Positions 24,374 through 32,575 of a stretch of 64,000 nucleotides of DNA are shown here, in pieces. The number at the start of each line of letters is the position of its first letter. Positions within the stretch are counted from its first letter, which is position 1. Made by a program: the position numbers and the translations under genes. Origin of the DNA: Flavobacterium cauense R2A-7 (GTDB taxonomy: Bacteria; Bacteroidota; Bacteroidia; Flavobacteriales; Flavobacteriaceae). The DNA is taken from contig NZ_AVBI01000024.1 in assembly GCF_000498475.1 (NCBI RefSeq), forward strand, positions 112,791 to 176,790, given 5' to 3'. The notes under the pieces are model-generated. The model was not told the origin of the DNA and did no database searches. It saw only the letters and a list, made by a program, of their open reading frames with translations.

Positions 24374-25570
24374 TTAGTTCACTAAAATTTTCTTGGTTGT
24401 AGTTTGATTGTCTGCAGAAGACAATTTTACGAAATAGAAACCTTGTGGTAAGTTTTCTAACGTATAGGAATTCTGAACGCGGTTAGGGTTTTTAATCATT
24501 TGAATCACCTGACCGTTGATGTTGATTAACTGAATCTCGCTCAATTCCACTTCAGACGTAATGTTGATTCGGTTGTCTTTCGTTGGGTTTGGATAGATAG
24601 AAATGTTGGCTAAAGCGTCGAAGGATTCAGAAGAAAGTGTTGCGCATTGAGTTGACCAAATTCTGCAAACGTATTCCGGATGATCGATGTAAGGGTTTCT
24701 GTTATTTTGGAAATTAAAAACAGCATTGTTTCTGTTTATTTCTTTAGTGCTTACAGGGTCATTTAAATGCCAAGTAAGTAAAATATTTAGAAAAGTATTA
24801 GAAAATGATTTTCCGTTTGAACCATCAAACATGTCTTTTGATTGAACAGTAGCACCAGCATAAAACTCATCTAAAAAGTCTTCATATCTTGTAGCGAAAT
24901 ATAAGATACATCGAGCTATGTCTCCTTTGAACTCATCTATTGGTTCAAAAACAGTACTTGTGTATCCGGCAGAATAACCTGAATTTACGTTAGATCCTAA
25001 TTTAGATCCGTTTTGAGATGTGTATGATGCTGTATTCACTCTACCAAAAGGGAAGTTATCACGAACACCATTTACTTTTCCATCTGTTGGAATTACAAAG
25101 TTTGGATCGTTTTTCATTGGATCAACTTGAAAATGATCGAAATAGGCTTGAGGTACTAAGTGTTCCCTGTTATAGCAATCTCCTTCACCTGTATAGGAGC
25201 CACATTGACCAGCATTACCACCAGAAGCTGTGTTGTAATTGAAGTTGTATGGATCTGATGAAGTTGGTCTTTCTGAATACATGTCAACAATAGTGTTGTC
25301 ATTTTCATATCCAATTCCCAAATCTCTGTCAGTTGTTCCGTATGCAGTCCATAAACCATTATTTGTTGTACTGGTTCCGCTACCATAACCTCTATCTATA
25401 TGTAAATATTCGGGACTTAATCCGTCGTTATTACTATCGATAATTTTCTTCAGTTTTGTTTTTAAAGGATAACCTGTATCCGAAACCAATATTGAACTGT
25501 AATAGTTAGCTGGTTGAGCAAAGCCGACAACGGCGCTCAATATTAAAAATATTGTGTAAAGTTTTTTCAT
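24374..25570 (-). CDS. Secreted endonuclease I with T9SS sorting domain
   Basis: A 398-residue exported nuclease. Signal peptide MKKLYTIFLILSAVVGFAQ; endonuclease I domain (about 25-300) with the catalytic YNREHLVPQA motif and the paired-Cys NAGQCGSYTGEGDC region; C-terminal type A T9SS sorting domain (about 318-398) with ISIYPNPTKD and QGFYFVKLSS ending in KKILVN. It would be exported and possibly surface-attached or released to degrade extracellular nucleic acids. It begins 13 bases after the RsmB-like stop, so read-through from that gene is likely; no separate -7 box is seen. Confidence 0.9.
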   Translation of the reverse strand: MKKLYTIFLILSAVVGFAQPANYYSSILVSDTGYPLKTKLKKIIDSNNDGLSPEYLHIDRGYGSGTSTTNNGLWTAYGTTDRDLGIGYENDNTIVDMYSERPTSSDPYNFNYNTASGGNAGQCGSYTGEGDCYNREHLVPQAYFDHFQVDPMKNDPNFVIPTDGKVNGVRDNFPFGRVNTASYTSQNGSKLGSNVNSGYSAGYTSTVFEPIDEFKGDIARCILYFATRYEDFLDEFYAGATVQSKDMFDGSNGKSFSNTFLNILLTWHLNDPVSTKEINRNNAVFNFQNNRNPYIDHPEYVCRIWSTQCATLSSESFDALANISIYPNPTKDNRINITSEVELSEIQLININGQVIQMIKNPNRVQNSYTLENLPQGFYFVKLSSADNQTTTKKILVN

Positions 25571-25583
25571 TTTAAATTTGGGT

Positions 25584-26798
25584 TTAAATTTTTCTGTCTA
25601 ATAAGGCCATGTAAAAACCGTCAAATCCCGATTCGGAAGCCAAGACTTTCACATCTTTAACAAAGGTAAAGTTTTTTCCGCTTTCAGAACTTAAGAATTT
25701 CTTAATTTGCTCCTGATTCTCAGATGGTAACACTGAACAGGTAGCATACACTAATTTCCCGCCCGGTTTTACAATTTTAGAATAACTTTCCAAAACTTCC
25801 GCCTGTACTTTTTTAATATTATCGATAAATTCCGGTTGTAATTTCCACTTGCTGTCCGGATTTCTTTTTAAAACACCTAAACCGCTGCAGGGTGCATCAA
25901 TCAAGACTCTGTCGGCTTTTTCGTAAAGTTTTTTAATTACTTTCGTGTTTTCGATTACTCTCGGTTCGATATTGAAAGCACCGTTTCTTTTCGCACGAAG
26001 TTTTAACTGCTTTAATTTGCTTTCGTACAGATCCATGGCAATCAATTGTCCTTTGTTTTCCATTAAGGAAGCAATGTGTAGGGTTTTTCCACCGGCACCG
26101 GCACAAGTGTCTACCACACGCATTCCCGGTTTTACGTCTAAGAAACGTGCCACCAATTGCGAAGAAGCATCCTGAACTTCAAACAAACCTTCTTTGAAAG
26201 CGTCTGTTAAAAACACATTGGCTCTTTCTTTTAGAATCAATGCGTCCGGATATTCTTTTGGCATTTCGGTATCGATGTCCAAATCCATTAGTATCGCACG
26301 CAATTTTTCTCTTGTGGTTTTTAAGGTATTTACACGAAGAATTACTTTAGCCTGCTCGTTTTGAGCCGCCAACTCTTTAGTCCAGACTTCTTCACCCAAT
26401 TCTTTTACGCCCAATTCGTCCATCCAGTCCGGAATAGACTCACGGAAACGTCGGTCTTTGGAAAGTTCGTCAAAACGCCCTTTTATTTTGCGAACGGGAG
26501 TCGTCTCGAAATATTTCCAATCGGGTAGGGTATAACCGCGCAAAACCGCCCAAACAGCGAACATTCTCCAGATATTATCTCTGTCGTAAGGTTCTTTAAC
26601 TTCGGCAATTTCGGCGTATAAACGTTTCCAGCGAACGATTTCATAAATGGTTTCGGCAACAAATTTTCGGTCATGACTTCCCCAGCGTTTGTCCTTTTTC
26701 AAAGCCAGCGCCACTACTTTATCGGCATATTGTCCTTCATTAAAAATCGCCATAAGCGAATCAATGGTAGTAAAGACTAAGTTTCTGTGTAATCTCAT
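25584..26798 (-). CDS. RsmB/NOP family RNA (cytosine-5) methyltransferase
   Basis: A 404-residue S-adenosylmethionine-dependent m5C methyltransferase acting on rRNA or tRNA. The N-terminal NusB-like helical region has no strong motif. The catalytic domain (about 200-400) has SAM-binding VVDTCAGAGGKTLH, motif IV with the release Cys in LIDAPCSGLGVL and motif VI with the nucleophile Cys in YATCSVLPSENQ. Whether it is the true 16S C967 enzyme RsmB cannot be decided by eye. Confidence 0.88.
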   Translation of the reverse strand: MRLHRNLVFTTIDSLMAIFNEGQYADKVVALALKKDKRWGSHDRKFVAETIYEIVRWKRLYAEIAEVKEPYDRDNIWRMFAVWAVLRGYTLPDWKYFETTPVRKIKGRFDELSKDRRFRESIPDWMDELGVKELGEEVWTKELAAQNEQAKVILRVNTLKTTREKLRAILMDLDIDTEMPKEYPDALILKERANVFLTDAFKEGLFEVQDASSQLVARFLDVKPGMRVVDTCAGAGGKTLHIASLMENKGQLIAMDLYESKLKQLKLRAKRNGAFNIEPRVIENTKVIKKLYEKADRVLIDAPCSGLGVLKRNPDSKWKLQPEFIDNIKKVQAEVLESYSKIVKPGGKLVYATCSVLPSENQEQIKKFLSSESGKNFTFVKDVKVLASESGFDGFYMALLDRKI

Positions 26799-26818
26799 TG
26801 TGTAAAAAAATAAGCCTG

Positions 26819-26826
26819 CAAAGGTA
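26819..26826 (-). promoter_or_regulatory. -7 promoter box for the RsmB-like gene
   Basis: TACCTTTG on the minus strand, 20 bases before the ATG at 26798. Confidence 0.6.
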
Positions 26827-26851
26827 ATTAATTTATTTATTGTTAATTAGC

Positions 26852-27727
26852 TTATCTGTACTTATTTATGAACGCAGAAGGTGTTTCGCCGCATTTTTTT
26901 CGGAAAAGCCTTGAGAAATAAGCATAATCGTCATAGCCTAAATCGTCTGCAATCTGATTAAAACTGAGTTTTTGCGATATTATTTCGCGTTTGGCTTCCA
27001 GAAAAACCCGTTCCAGTATGATATCGGTGGTGGTTTTGCCAATCATGTTTTGGGTAATCCGGTTGAGATGTTTGGCCGACATGTTCAGCCAATTTGCATA
27101 TTGCGAGGGTGATTTTTCGGATTTATAATGTTGTTCCACAAGCTGTTCGAATTCCTGAAACTTGTTGGTATAATTGTTTTGTTTGATGACTTCCAGTTTG
27201 TTTTTCCGGATATAATGCCGCGTACTTTCAATGTAAATTAAATCGACAAGCGAAATGATTTTATTGGTTTTCAAAAGATTATCGGATTTGTTTTCCGAAT
27301 AAACCTGCTCAAAAAGCGATTTGAAGTAAGCAATGTCTTCATTTTCAAGATACAAAGCGGGCGCATTCTGAACGCTGTAAAAAAACGGAAAACTGTTTAT
27401 TCTGTTTTTGGTGTAATGAATGTCATAAAACGACAGCGTATGAAAGAAAATAAATCCTTGAATGTCGTCTGAGAATTCCCAATGATGCATTTGCCCGGGA
27501 TTTAAAAAGAAAAGACTCCCGGGTTTTACCTCATATTTTATAAAGTCGATTTCATGAACACCGCTTCCATGAGTGAAAAGTACAGTTAAAAAGAAATTGT
27601 GCTTGTGCGGTTTCAGAATGTTTTTATGACTTGTAACCAGATGATTTTCTATGGTATTGGTATAAAAATCTTTCTTTTTTTCTTTAGATTCGAATTGCTG
27701 TATGTCTAATATTGTAAAACTTTTCAT
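26852..27727 (-). CDS. AraC family transcriptional regulator
   Basis: A 291-residue regulator. N-terminal cupin-type ligand domain (about 25-130) with PHKHNFFLTVLFTHGSG and GSLFFLNPGQMHHWEF; C-terminal double HTH (about 190-290) with LNMSAKHLNRITQNMIGKT and the signature IADDLGYDDYAYFSRLFRKK. The ligand and target are not evident. It is divergent from a DUF983 gene, with about 100 bases between the starts. Confidence 0.9.
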   Translation of the reverse strand: MKSFTILDIQQFESKEKKKDFYTNTIENHLVTSHKNILKPHKHNFFLTVLFTHGSGVHEIDFIKYEVKPGSLFFLNPGQMHHWEFSDDIQGFIFFHTLSFYDIHYTKNRINSFPFFYSVQNAPALYLENEDIAYFKSLFEQVYSENKSDNLLKTNKIISLVDLIYIESTRHYIRKNKLEVIKQNNYTNKFQEFEQLVEQHYKSEKSPSQYANWLNMSAKHLNRITQNMIGKTTTDIILERVFLEAKREIISQKLSFNQIADDLGYDDYAYFSRLFRKKCGETPSAFINKYR

Positions 27728-27829
27728 GTGTCGGAAACTGGAAATAATGTCCTAAAAGTACAAATTATTGTGCAATTTGTCTGCGGTTAATTCCAACAGA
27801 TTGCTGAACTTTGCTTAAAATTAATTACT

Positions 27830-28189
27830 ATGTCAGTTTTAACAGATATACTTACTGAAAAATGTCCCAAATGCGGAAAAGGAAAGGTGTTTGCTGAAAA
27901 AGGGAATATTTTTCTGTTCCGTTTGCCTAAAATGAACTCAAATTGTTCGAATTGTAATCATAAGTTTGAAAAAGAACCCGGTTATTTCTTCGGTTCCATG
28001 TTTGTGAGTTATGCACTTGTTTTTGCAGAAATGGTTGTCTTTTTCTTGATTGTCAATCAGTTTGTGGAAAGTTATTTAACCATTGTGGTGCTAATCGGAA
28101 TCCTTTCCGTTCTTTTGAGCACGTTCAATTTCAGGCTTTCCAGAATGTTGTGGATTTATATGCTCGACGGGAAAAATAAGCAGTTATAA
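27830..28189 (+). CDS. DUF983 domain-containing membrane protein
   Basis: A 119-residue protein with two Cys pairs, CPKCGKGKVF and CSNCNHKFEKEPGYFFGSM, forming a probable zinc ribbon, followed by two membrane segments (about 57-77 and 80-97). Function is unknown. GAACTTTG about 20 bases upstream is a weak promoter candidate. Confidence 0.88.
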   Translation: MSVLTDILTEKCPKCGKGKVFAEKGNIFLFRLPKMNSNCSNCNHKFEKEPGYFFGSMFVSYALVFAEMVVFFLIVNQFVESYLTIVVLIGILSVLLSTFNFRLSRMLWIYMLDGKNKQL

Positions 28190-28231
28190 ACGTGAAATCT
28201 TTTGTAAATTAGCGTTCTAAATTTTCTTCAG

Positions 28232-29332
28232 ATGAAAAAAAGTTGGATTGCTGTTTTTTCCCTTTTGTGCTTTTCCTGTGGCGTAAAAAAAGTTACCGAT
28301 GTGCAAAAATCGGATTCGGTTACTGCTACTGAAATTTTGGTTAAAGACACCTTGAAGCCAAGTTTTACTTCGGTGGAAATTGATACTTTGTTGCAGGAGA
28401 AACTCAGCATCCGTGCTTTGGAAGTGGATAAGGACAAGGTCTGGTATGCCGCAAATAATGGAAATTACGGCTATTTGAGTCTGCACGGTGGGAAAAATTT
28501 CGTTGGGAATATTGCAAAAGACACACTGAAATTAGAATTCCGAAGCATGGCGCAAACCAAAGACCATGTTTTTGTACTGAGCGTGGCCAATCCCGGATTG
28601 TTGTATCGAATTTCGAAAGACGAAACGGAAGTTCAATTGGTGTATCAGGAAAAAGGCGAAAAAGTGTTTTACGATGCGATGCATTTCTGGAATGATTCCG
28701 AAGGGATTGCCGTAGGAGATCCGACGGAAGATTGTTTTTCACTGCTTCTCACCAAAGACGGCGGACAAACCTGGCACAAAACAAGTTGTGATAAATTACC
28801 TAAACTGGCTGATGGCGAAGCTTTTTTTGCGGCCAGTAATACCAACATCATCAGTAAAGGAAAAAGAACCTGGATTGTTTCCGGCGGAAAGAAATCAAGT
28901 GTTTTTTATTCCGATAACAAAGGAAAATCGTGGCATATTGTCGAAACGCCTATTATTCAGGGCAGTGCGATGACCGGGATTTTTTCGGCCGATTTTTATG
29001 ATGAAAACATTGGTTTTGCTACCGGTGGCGATTATGAAAAACCACAACAGAATTTCGGAAATAAAATCATCACACGAGATGGCGGAAAAACCTGGAATTT
29101 AATTGCAGAAAATCAAGGCTTCGGTTATGGTTCCTGTGTACAGTTTGTACCAAATTCTCATGGAAACGAATTGGTTACCGTTGGCGCATCAGGAATTTTT
29201 TATTCGTATAATCAAGGAAAAAGCTGGAAGAAAATTGCCGATTACAAAGATTTGTTTACCCTTCGTTTTGTTGACAGTAAAACGGCTATTGCTGCCGGAA
29301 ATAAGAAAATTATCCGCTTGCGGTTTAAATAA
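28232..29332 (+). CDS. BNR-repeat beta-propeller lipoprotein
   Basis: A 366-residue predicted lipoprotein (lipobox CFSCG). The mature part is a propeller with Asp-box motifs: TKDGGQTW, SDNKGKSW, TRDGGKTW and SYNQGKSW, spaced along the chain, as in YCF48-like and sialidase-related propellers. No catalytic sialidase residues are obvious, so a binding or assembly role is more likely than glycosidase activity. Function is unknown. Confidence 0.8.
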   Translation: MKKSWIAVFSLLCFSCGVKKVTDVQKSDSVTATEILVKDTLKPSFTSVEIDTLLQEKLSIRALEVDKDKVWYAANNGNYGYLSLHGGKNFVGNIAKDTLKLEFRSMAQTKDHVFVLSVANPGLLYRISKDETEVQLVYQEKGEKVFYDAMHFWNDSEGIAVGDPTEDCFSLLLTKDGGQTWHKTSCDKLPKLADGEAFFAASNTNIISKGKRTWIVSGGKKSSVFYSDNKGKSWHIVETPIIQGSAMTGIFSADFYDENIGFATGGDYEKPQQNFGNKIITRDGGKTWNLIAENQGFGYGSCVQFVPNSHGNELVTVGASGIFYSYNQGKSWKKIADYKDLFTLRFVDSKTAIAAGNKKIIRLRFK

Positions 29333-29362
29333 AAAAAAGGCTGGTTTTTACCAGCCTTTTTT
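29333..29362. terminator. terminator after the BNR lipoprotein gene
   Basis: Perfect 13-bp stem (29333-29345 with 29350-29362), TTTT loop, T-rich exit; it lies between convergent genes. Confidence 0.88.
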
Positions 29363-29372
29363 AGATACTTAA

Positions 29373-29993
29373 CTAACCAAAGAATTTTGAGAAAAATCCT
29401 TTTTTATCTTCTGTTTTAACTTCTGCTGTTGCCGCTGCTGCCGCGTTTTGAAGTTCAACCGATTTTTCATGTTCGCTCATGATTTCCATGATAAAATCGA
29501 CATAGGTTTTATTTTGTTCCTCCAAATACCCGATCAGGTATTTTTCGCTGGCTTCCATGCTGCTGGCACTTTCAATTTGGAGTAATCTTTTGTATAAAGG
29601 TTCGATGTGTTTGGTTATTACTTCTTGTGGTACGGCCTTGCGTCGCGCGAAATAATTTACGATGTTTCCTTTTTCGTCTTTGGAAATGTCGAAATCTGTA
29701 ATTACCCAATAATAACGACCGGATTTGGCCATGTTCTTTACAATGGCGTGGTAATTATTTCCTTTTTTTAAATTATCCCAAAGCACTTTAAAAATTACTT
29801 TCGGCATATCGGGATGACGGATAATGTTGTGGGGTTGCGACATCAGTTCATAATCTTCATAACCGCAAACATCGATAAAAACTTCATTGGCATATTCTAT
29901 GGTACCAAATCGGTCCGTTTTACTCATAATTGTTTTGGTTTTGTCCCAAGAAACTTCTTTGTCAATAGGTATTGGTCTTTCAAATACTTCCAT
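29373..29993 (-). CDS. PAS domain protein, Aer-like
   Basis: A 206-residue cytoplasmic protein with one PAS domain (about 15-125): FGTIEYANEVFIDVCGY, then PHNIIRHPDMPK and SGRYYWVITDFDISKDEKGN, as in Aer-type redox-sensing PAS domains. A helical C-terminus has an Ala-rich stretch and ends KKGFFSKFFG. There is no kinase or methyl-accepting domain. The ATG at 29993 matches the usual family start (MEVFERPIPI); the frame extends to a TTG at 30062. Role probably in signal relay; partner unknown. Confidence 0.82.
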   Translation of the reverse strand: MEVFERPIPIDKEVSWDKTKTIMSKTDRFGTIEYANEVFIDVCGYEDYELMSQPHNIIRHPDMPKVIFKVLWDNLKKGNNYHAIVKNMAKSGRYYWVITDFDISKDEKGNIVNYFARRKAVPQEVITKHIEPLYKRLLQIESASSMEASEKYLIGYLEEQNKTYVDFIMEIMSEHEKSVELQNAAAAATAEVKTEDKKGFFSKFFG

Positions 29994-30175
29994 TTTAAAA
30001 TAAATTTTTAATTCGTTATCAAGGGCAAAGTACATGGATTTTTTTGTGCGATTATATGACAAAAATCAGCTTGTAGTTTTTTTTGTTTTTTTAAAAATCC
30101 GGCCTGTTTAAAGGGATTTTCGCCGAATTCAGCCGAAATGGAACCGGTAGTAATGCTGTCATGGTTTTATTTAAC

Positions 30176-30202
30176 AAAAAAGGAGCAAAATGCTCCTTTT
30201 TT
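30176..30202 (-). terminator. terminator of the ECF sigma operon
   Basis: Perfect 12-bp stem (30176-30187 with 30191-30202) with a 3-base loop; the right arm overlaps the stop codon of the last gene. Confidence 0.85.
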
Positions 30203-30644
30203 AACGTCGTCCTTTACGGTTTTTCATTTGCTCCAGCAGTTTTTCTTTGAATTCAATTTCCAGCTGTTTCAGCATTAAAATCTTTTGATTCGGAATAACC
30301 CCTTGCAAATCTTTCGTGAGTTTTCTGCGGTTTTCCTGAATGTCACTTTCTAATTTATCGTCCTGTTCCATTAACGCAGCTGTTTCTTTATCGGATAAAT
30401 CGGCAGCGTTTTCGGGACGCAGTTTGTGCATTAGTTGCCTTTTCTGTTTGTGAAATTCCAACTGGCGTTCATCAAACTGGTTGAAAATCGGCCAAAATTT
30501 CTGCGCTTCTTCAGGTGTCAGATCCAAGCGATCCGAAATAAAAGCCACACGCAACGCTTTAATGCGCTCCATTTGTTTTTCCCTGTCCTGTGCAAAAGTG
30601 GTCACCGACAATAAAAGTAACAGTATAATAATTATTTTTTTCAT
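30201..30644 (-). CDS. Periplasmic Spy/CpxP-like sensor protein of the sigma operon
   Basis: A 147-residue exported protein: signal peptide MKKIIIILLLLLSVTTFAQ, then an all-helical, highly charged body with LDLTPEEAQKFWPIFNQFD (an LTxxQ-like motif) and LKQLEIEFKEKLLEQMK. The pattern matches small periplasmic sensor proteins encoded with ECF sigma factors in this phylum. It follows the anti-sigma-like gene by one base. Confidence 0.75.
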   Translation of the reverse strand: MKKIIIILLLLLSVTTFAQDREKQMERIKALRVAFISDRLDLTPEEAQKFWPIFNQFDERQLEFHKQKRQLMHKLRPENAADLSDKETAALMEQDDKLESDIQENRRKLTKDLQGVIPNQKILMLKQLEIEFKEKLLEQMKNRKGRR

Positions 30645-30645
30645 C

Positions 30646-31041
30646 TTAATTCAAATATTCGTTAACGTAAGTTTCAGATTCGGAATCGTATAGGCCTAAA
30701 TCTTTTTCAATAGTGGTAATGTCTTCATCGGTTAAATGATAAGCAATATCTTCAGTAGACAAATCGCTGGAATAAGCCAAATACTCCTGAGACGAAACCG
30801 TAAGGGCATTTGCCTGTTGATTGTAATAAAACCAAGTCCCCAATGCAATCACTAAAACTGCTGCAATGCCGGAGATCCAAACCGATTTGCGTTGCCACAA
30901 CGAAATTACTTTCACTTCCGGTTCCGGAAGCTGATTCATGATCCGGTCTTCCAGATTCTCGAAATAATGCTCGGGAATTTTAAATCCGGTTTCAATTTTC
31001 GGGTCATTATGTAAGTCAAACTTTTTCATATTCATTTTCAT
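30646..31041 (-). CDS. Putative anti-sigma factor, single-pass membrane protein
   Basis: 131 residues: a cytoplasmic segment (1-50) with FKIPEHYFENLEDRIMNQL, a motif common in flavobacterial proteins encoded after ECF sigma genes; one membrane helix (about 54-70); a periplasmic tail with DLSTEDIAYHLTDEDI. There is no zinc-finger HxxxCxxC motif. Position between sigma factor and periplasmic protein supports an anti-sigma role. The ATG at 31041 has further in-frame ATGs two and four codons on. Confidence 0.7.
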   Translation of the reverse strand: MKMNMKKFDLHNDPKIETGFKIPEHYFENLEDRIMNQLPEPEVKVISLWQRKSVWISGIAAVLVIALGTWFYYNQQANALTVSSQEYLAYSSDLSTEDIAYHLTDEDITTIEKDLGLYDSESETYVNEYLN

Positions 31042-31071
31042 AACTATTAGACAAAATTAAGCCCTAAAGGT

Positions 31072-31614
31072 TTAATTCGTGTTTAAATATTCTTCAATTT
31101 TTTTGACGGCATGAAAATACGAAGCTTTCAAAGCGCCCACGGATGTTTCTAAAATATCCGACAGGTCTTCGTATTTCATTTCTTCAAAATATTTCATTTT
31201 AAAAACCAATTGCTGCTTTTCCGGTAAAGTGGCTACCGCTTTTTGCAGTTTTAGCTGAATTTCATCTCCATCATAATCCACATCAGCCTGCAAGCTGTTA
31301 ATCATTTTTTCCTGCACTTCTTCATTTGAAATGCCGGATTTCTTCGCACGTTGGTTGATAAACGTAATCGCTTCATTGGTTGCAATGCGGTACATCCACG
31401 AAAATAACTTGCTTTCCCCTTTAAAATTTTTCAGGTTCTGGAAAATCTTAACAAAGGTGTTTTGCAACACATCATCGGTATCATCATGATTCAAAACAAT
31501 AGTCCGAATATGATTGTACAACGGACGCTGATACTCGCGCACCAACTTCCGAAACGCCTCATTCTGCGTTTTCGGGTTCAGTAATTCCGCGATAAATTGT
31601 TTCTCGTCCTGCAA
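31072..31614 (-). CDS. ECF-type RNA polymerase sigma factor
   Basis: 180 residues with sigma-2 (about 25-90: DDVLQNTFVKIFQNLKNF, FSWMYRIATNEAI) and sigma-4 (about 120-175: LPEKQQLVFKMKYFEEMKY, SVGALKASYFHAVKKIE) regions. The start is TTG at 31614, giving MQDEKQFIAELLNP, the usual flavobacterial N-terminus; no in-frame ATG precedes it. It leads a three-gene operon with an anti-sigma-like protein and a periplasmic protein. The stress it responds to is not evident. Confidence 0.9.
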   Translation of the reverse strand: MQDEKQFIAELLNPKTQNEAFRKLVREYQRPLYNHIRTIVLNHDDTDDVLQNTFVKIFQNLKNFKGESKLFSWMYRIATNEAITFINQRAKKSGISNEEVQEKMINSLQADVDYDGDEIQLKLQKAVATLPEKQQLVFKMKYFEEMKYEDLSDILETSVGALKASYFHAVKKIEEYLNTN

Positions 31615-31638
31615 GTGAAATCGATTTGTAGATAAGAC

Positions 31639-31646
31639 TAAAGATA
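31639..31646 (-). promoter_or_regulatory. probable -7 promoter box for the sigma operon
   Basis: TATCTTTA on the minus strand (7 of 8), 24 bases before the TTG start. Confidence 0.4.
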
Positions 31647-31747
31647 AGGGAAAAGGTTTAATTGGTTGATAAGTTTGATGGGAAAAGGGAGAAGGGATTT
31701 AAATTCAGTTTTTTTTGAAGCGAGTGGTCGTTTTGTGTCGGGTTTTG

Positions 31748-31793
31748 TAAATCCTGCTGTCCGCTCTACGCGGTGCCGCTCCCATCAGGGCTA
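31748..31793 (-). ncRNA. minimal flavo-1-like element lacking the central arm (copy B)
   Basis: Read on the minus strand it begins TAGCCCTGATGGGAGCGGCA and ends GAGCGGACAGCAGGATT, matching both flanks of copy C at 37963-38046. The ATCCTTTT-hairpin-AAAAGAT arm that separates them in copy C is replaced by a few bases (CCGCGTA). It is probably a degenerate or minimal member. Confidence 0.5.
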
Positions 31794-31844
31794 GGGAGGA
31801 AACCATTTTTATTTTTGTTAACTAAAAATAAGCGGGCAACTTTG

Positions 31845-31852
31845 TACCTTTG
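31845..31852 (+). promoter_or_regulatory. -7 promoter box for the HAD phosphatase gene
   Basis: TACCTTTG, 21 bases before the ATG at 31874. It overlaps the TTG that opens the longer frame and so fixes the start. Confidence 0.6.
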
Positions 31853-31873
31853 CGCACAACAACACAATTTACA

Positions 31874-32536
31874 ATGATTAAAACCGTAATTTTCGACATG
31901 GACGGCGTAATTGTCGACACCGAGCCTGTTCACAAATATGCCTATTTCAAACATTTTGACGAATTAGGAATCGAAGTTTCCGAGGAAATGTATGCTTCTT
32001 TCACCGGAAATTCGACCCGTAATGTTTTCCAGCGCATCAAAGAAACCTTCAATTTAGAACACGAAGTCGAAGATTTGATTCTGCGCAAACGCCATTTATT
32101 TAACGAAGCGTTCGATACCAAACCTGATTTGGAACTGATTGAAGGCGTTCATAATCTGATTAAAAACCTACACGAAAACGGCATGCAGCTGATTTTAGCT
32201 TCTTCGGCATCGAAAAGTACGATTCAGCGTGTTTTCAACCGTTTCGATTTGCATCAGTATTTCACCCATACCGTAAGTGGCGAGGACTTTCCAAAATCAA
32301 AACCGCATCCTGCCATATTTTTACACGCGGCATCTCTTTCCGAGGCGCCAAAAGAACATTGCATCGTGATAGAAGACAGTACCAACGGCGTTCAGGCTTC
32401 CAAAGCAGCGGAGATTTTCTGTATCGGTTATCACAGTGAAAATTCCAAACATCAGGATTTATCGTTGGCCGATTATATTATTCATCATTTTGATGAAATT
32501 GATTTTGCGAAGATTAAAGGTATTAAAACAGAATAG
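31874..32536 (+). CDS. HAD family phosphatase, beta-phosphoglucomutase-like
   Basis: A 220-residue HAD hydrolase of subfamily IA with a helical cap. Nucleophile motif VIFDMDGVIVDTE (D8, D10), motif II LILASSAS, Lys in FPKSKPHP, and motif III VIEDSTNGVQA. These are typical of sugar-phosphate phosphatases and phosphoglucomutases; the substrate is unknown. Start set at the ATG at 31874 rather than the TTG at 31850. Confidence 0.88.
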   Translation: MIKTVIFDMDGVIVDTEPVHKYAYFKHFDELGIEVSEEMYASFTGNSTRNVFQRIKETFNLEHEVEDLILRKRHLFNEAFDTKPDLELIEGVHNLIKNLHENGMQLILASSASKSTIQRVFNRFDLHQYFTHTVSGEDFPKSKPHPAIFLHAASLSEAPKEHCIVIEDSTNGVQASKAAEIFCIGYHSENSKHQDLSLADYIIHHFDEIDFAKIKGIKTE

Positions 32537-32552
32537 GATTTAATTTTTGATT

Positions 32553-32575
32553 ATTCCCCTCCTTTGGAGGGGAAT
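32553..32575. terminator. hairpin between convergent HAD and photolyase genes
   Basis: Perfect GC-rich 10-bp stem (32553-32562 with 32566-32575) and TTT loop. No long T run follows, so it may act mainly as a 3' end stabiliser. Confidence 0.6.
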
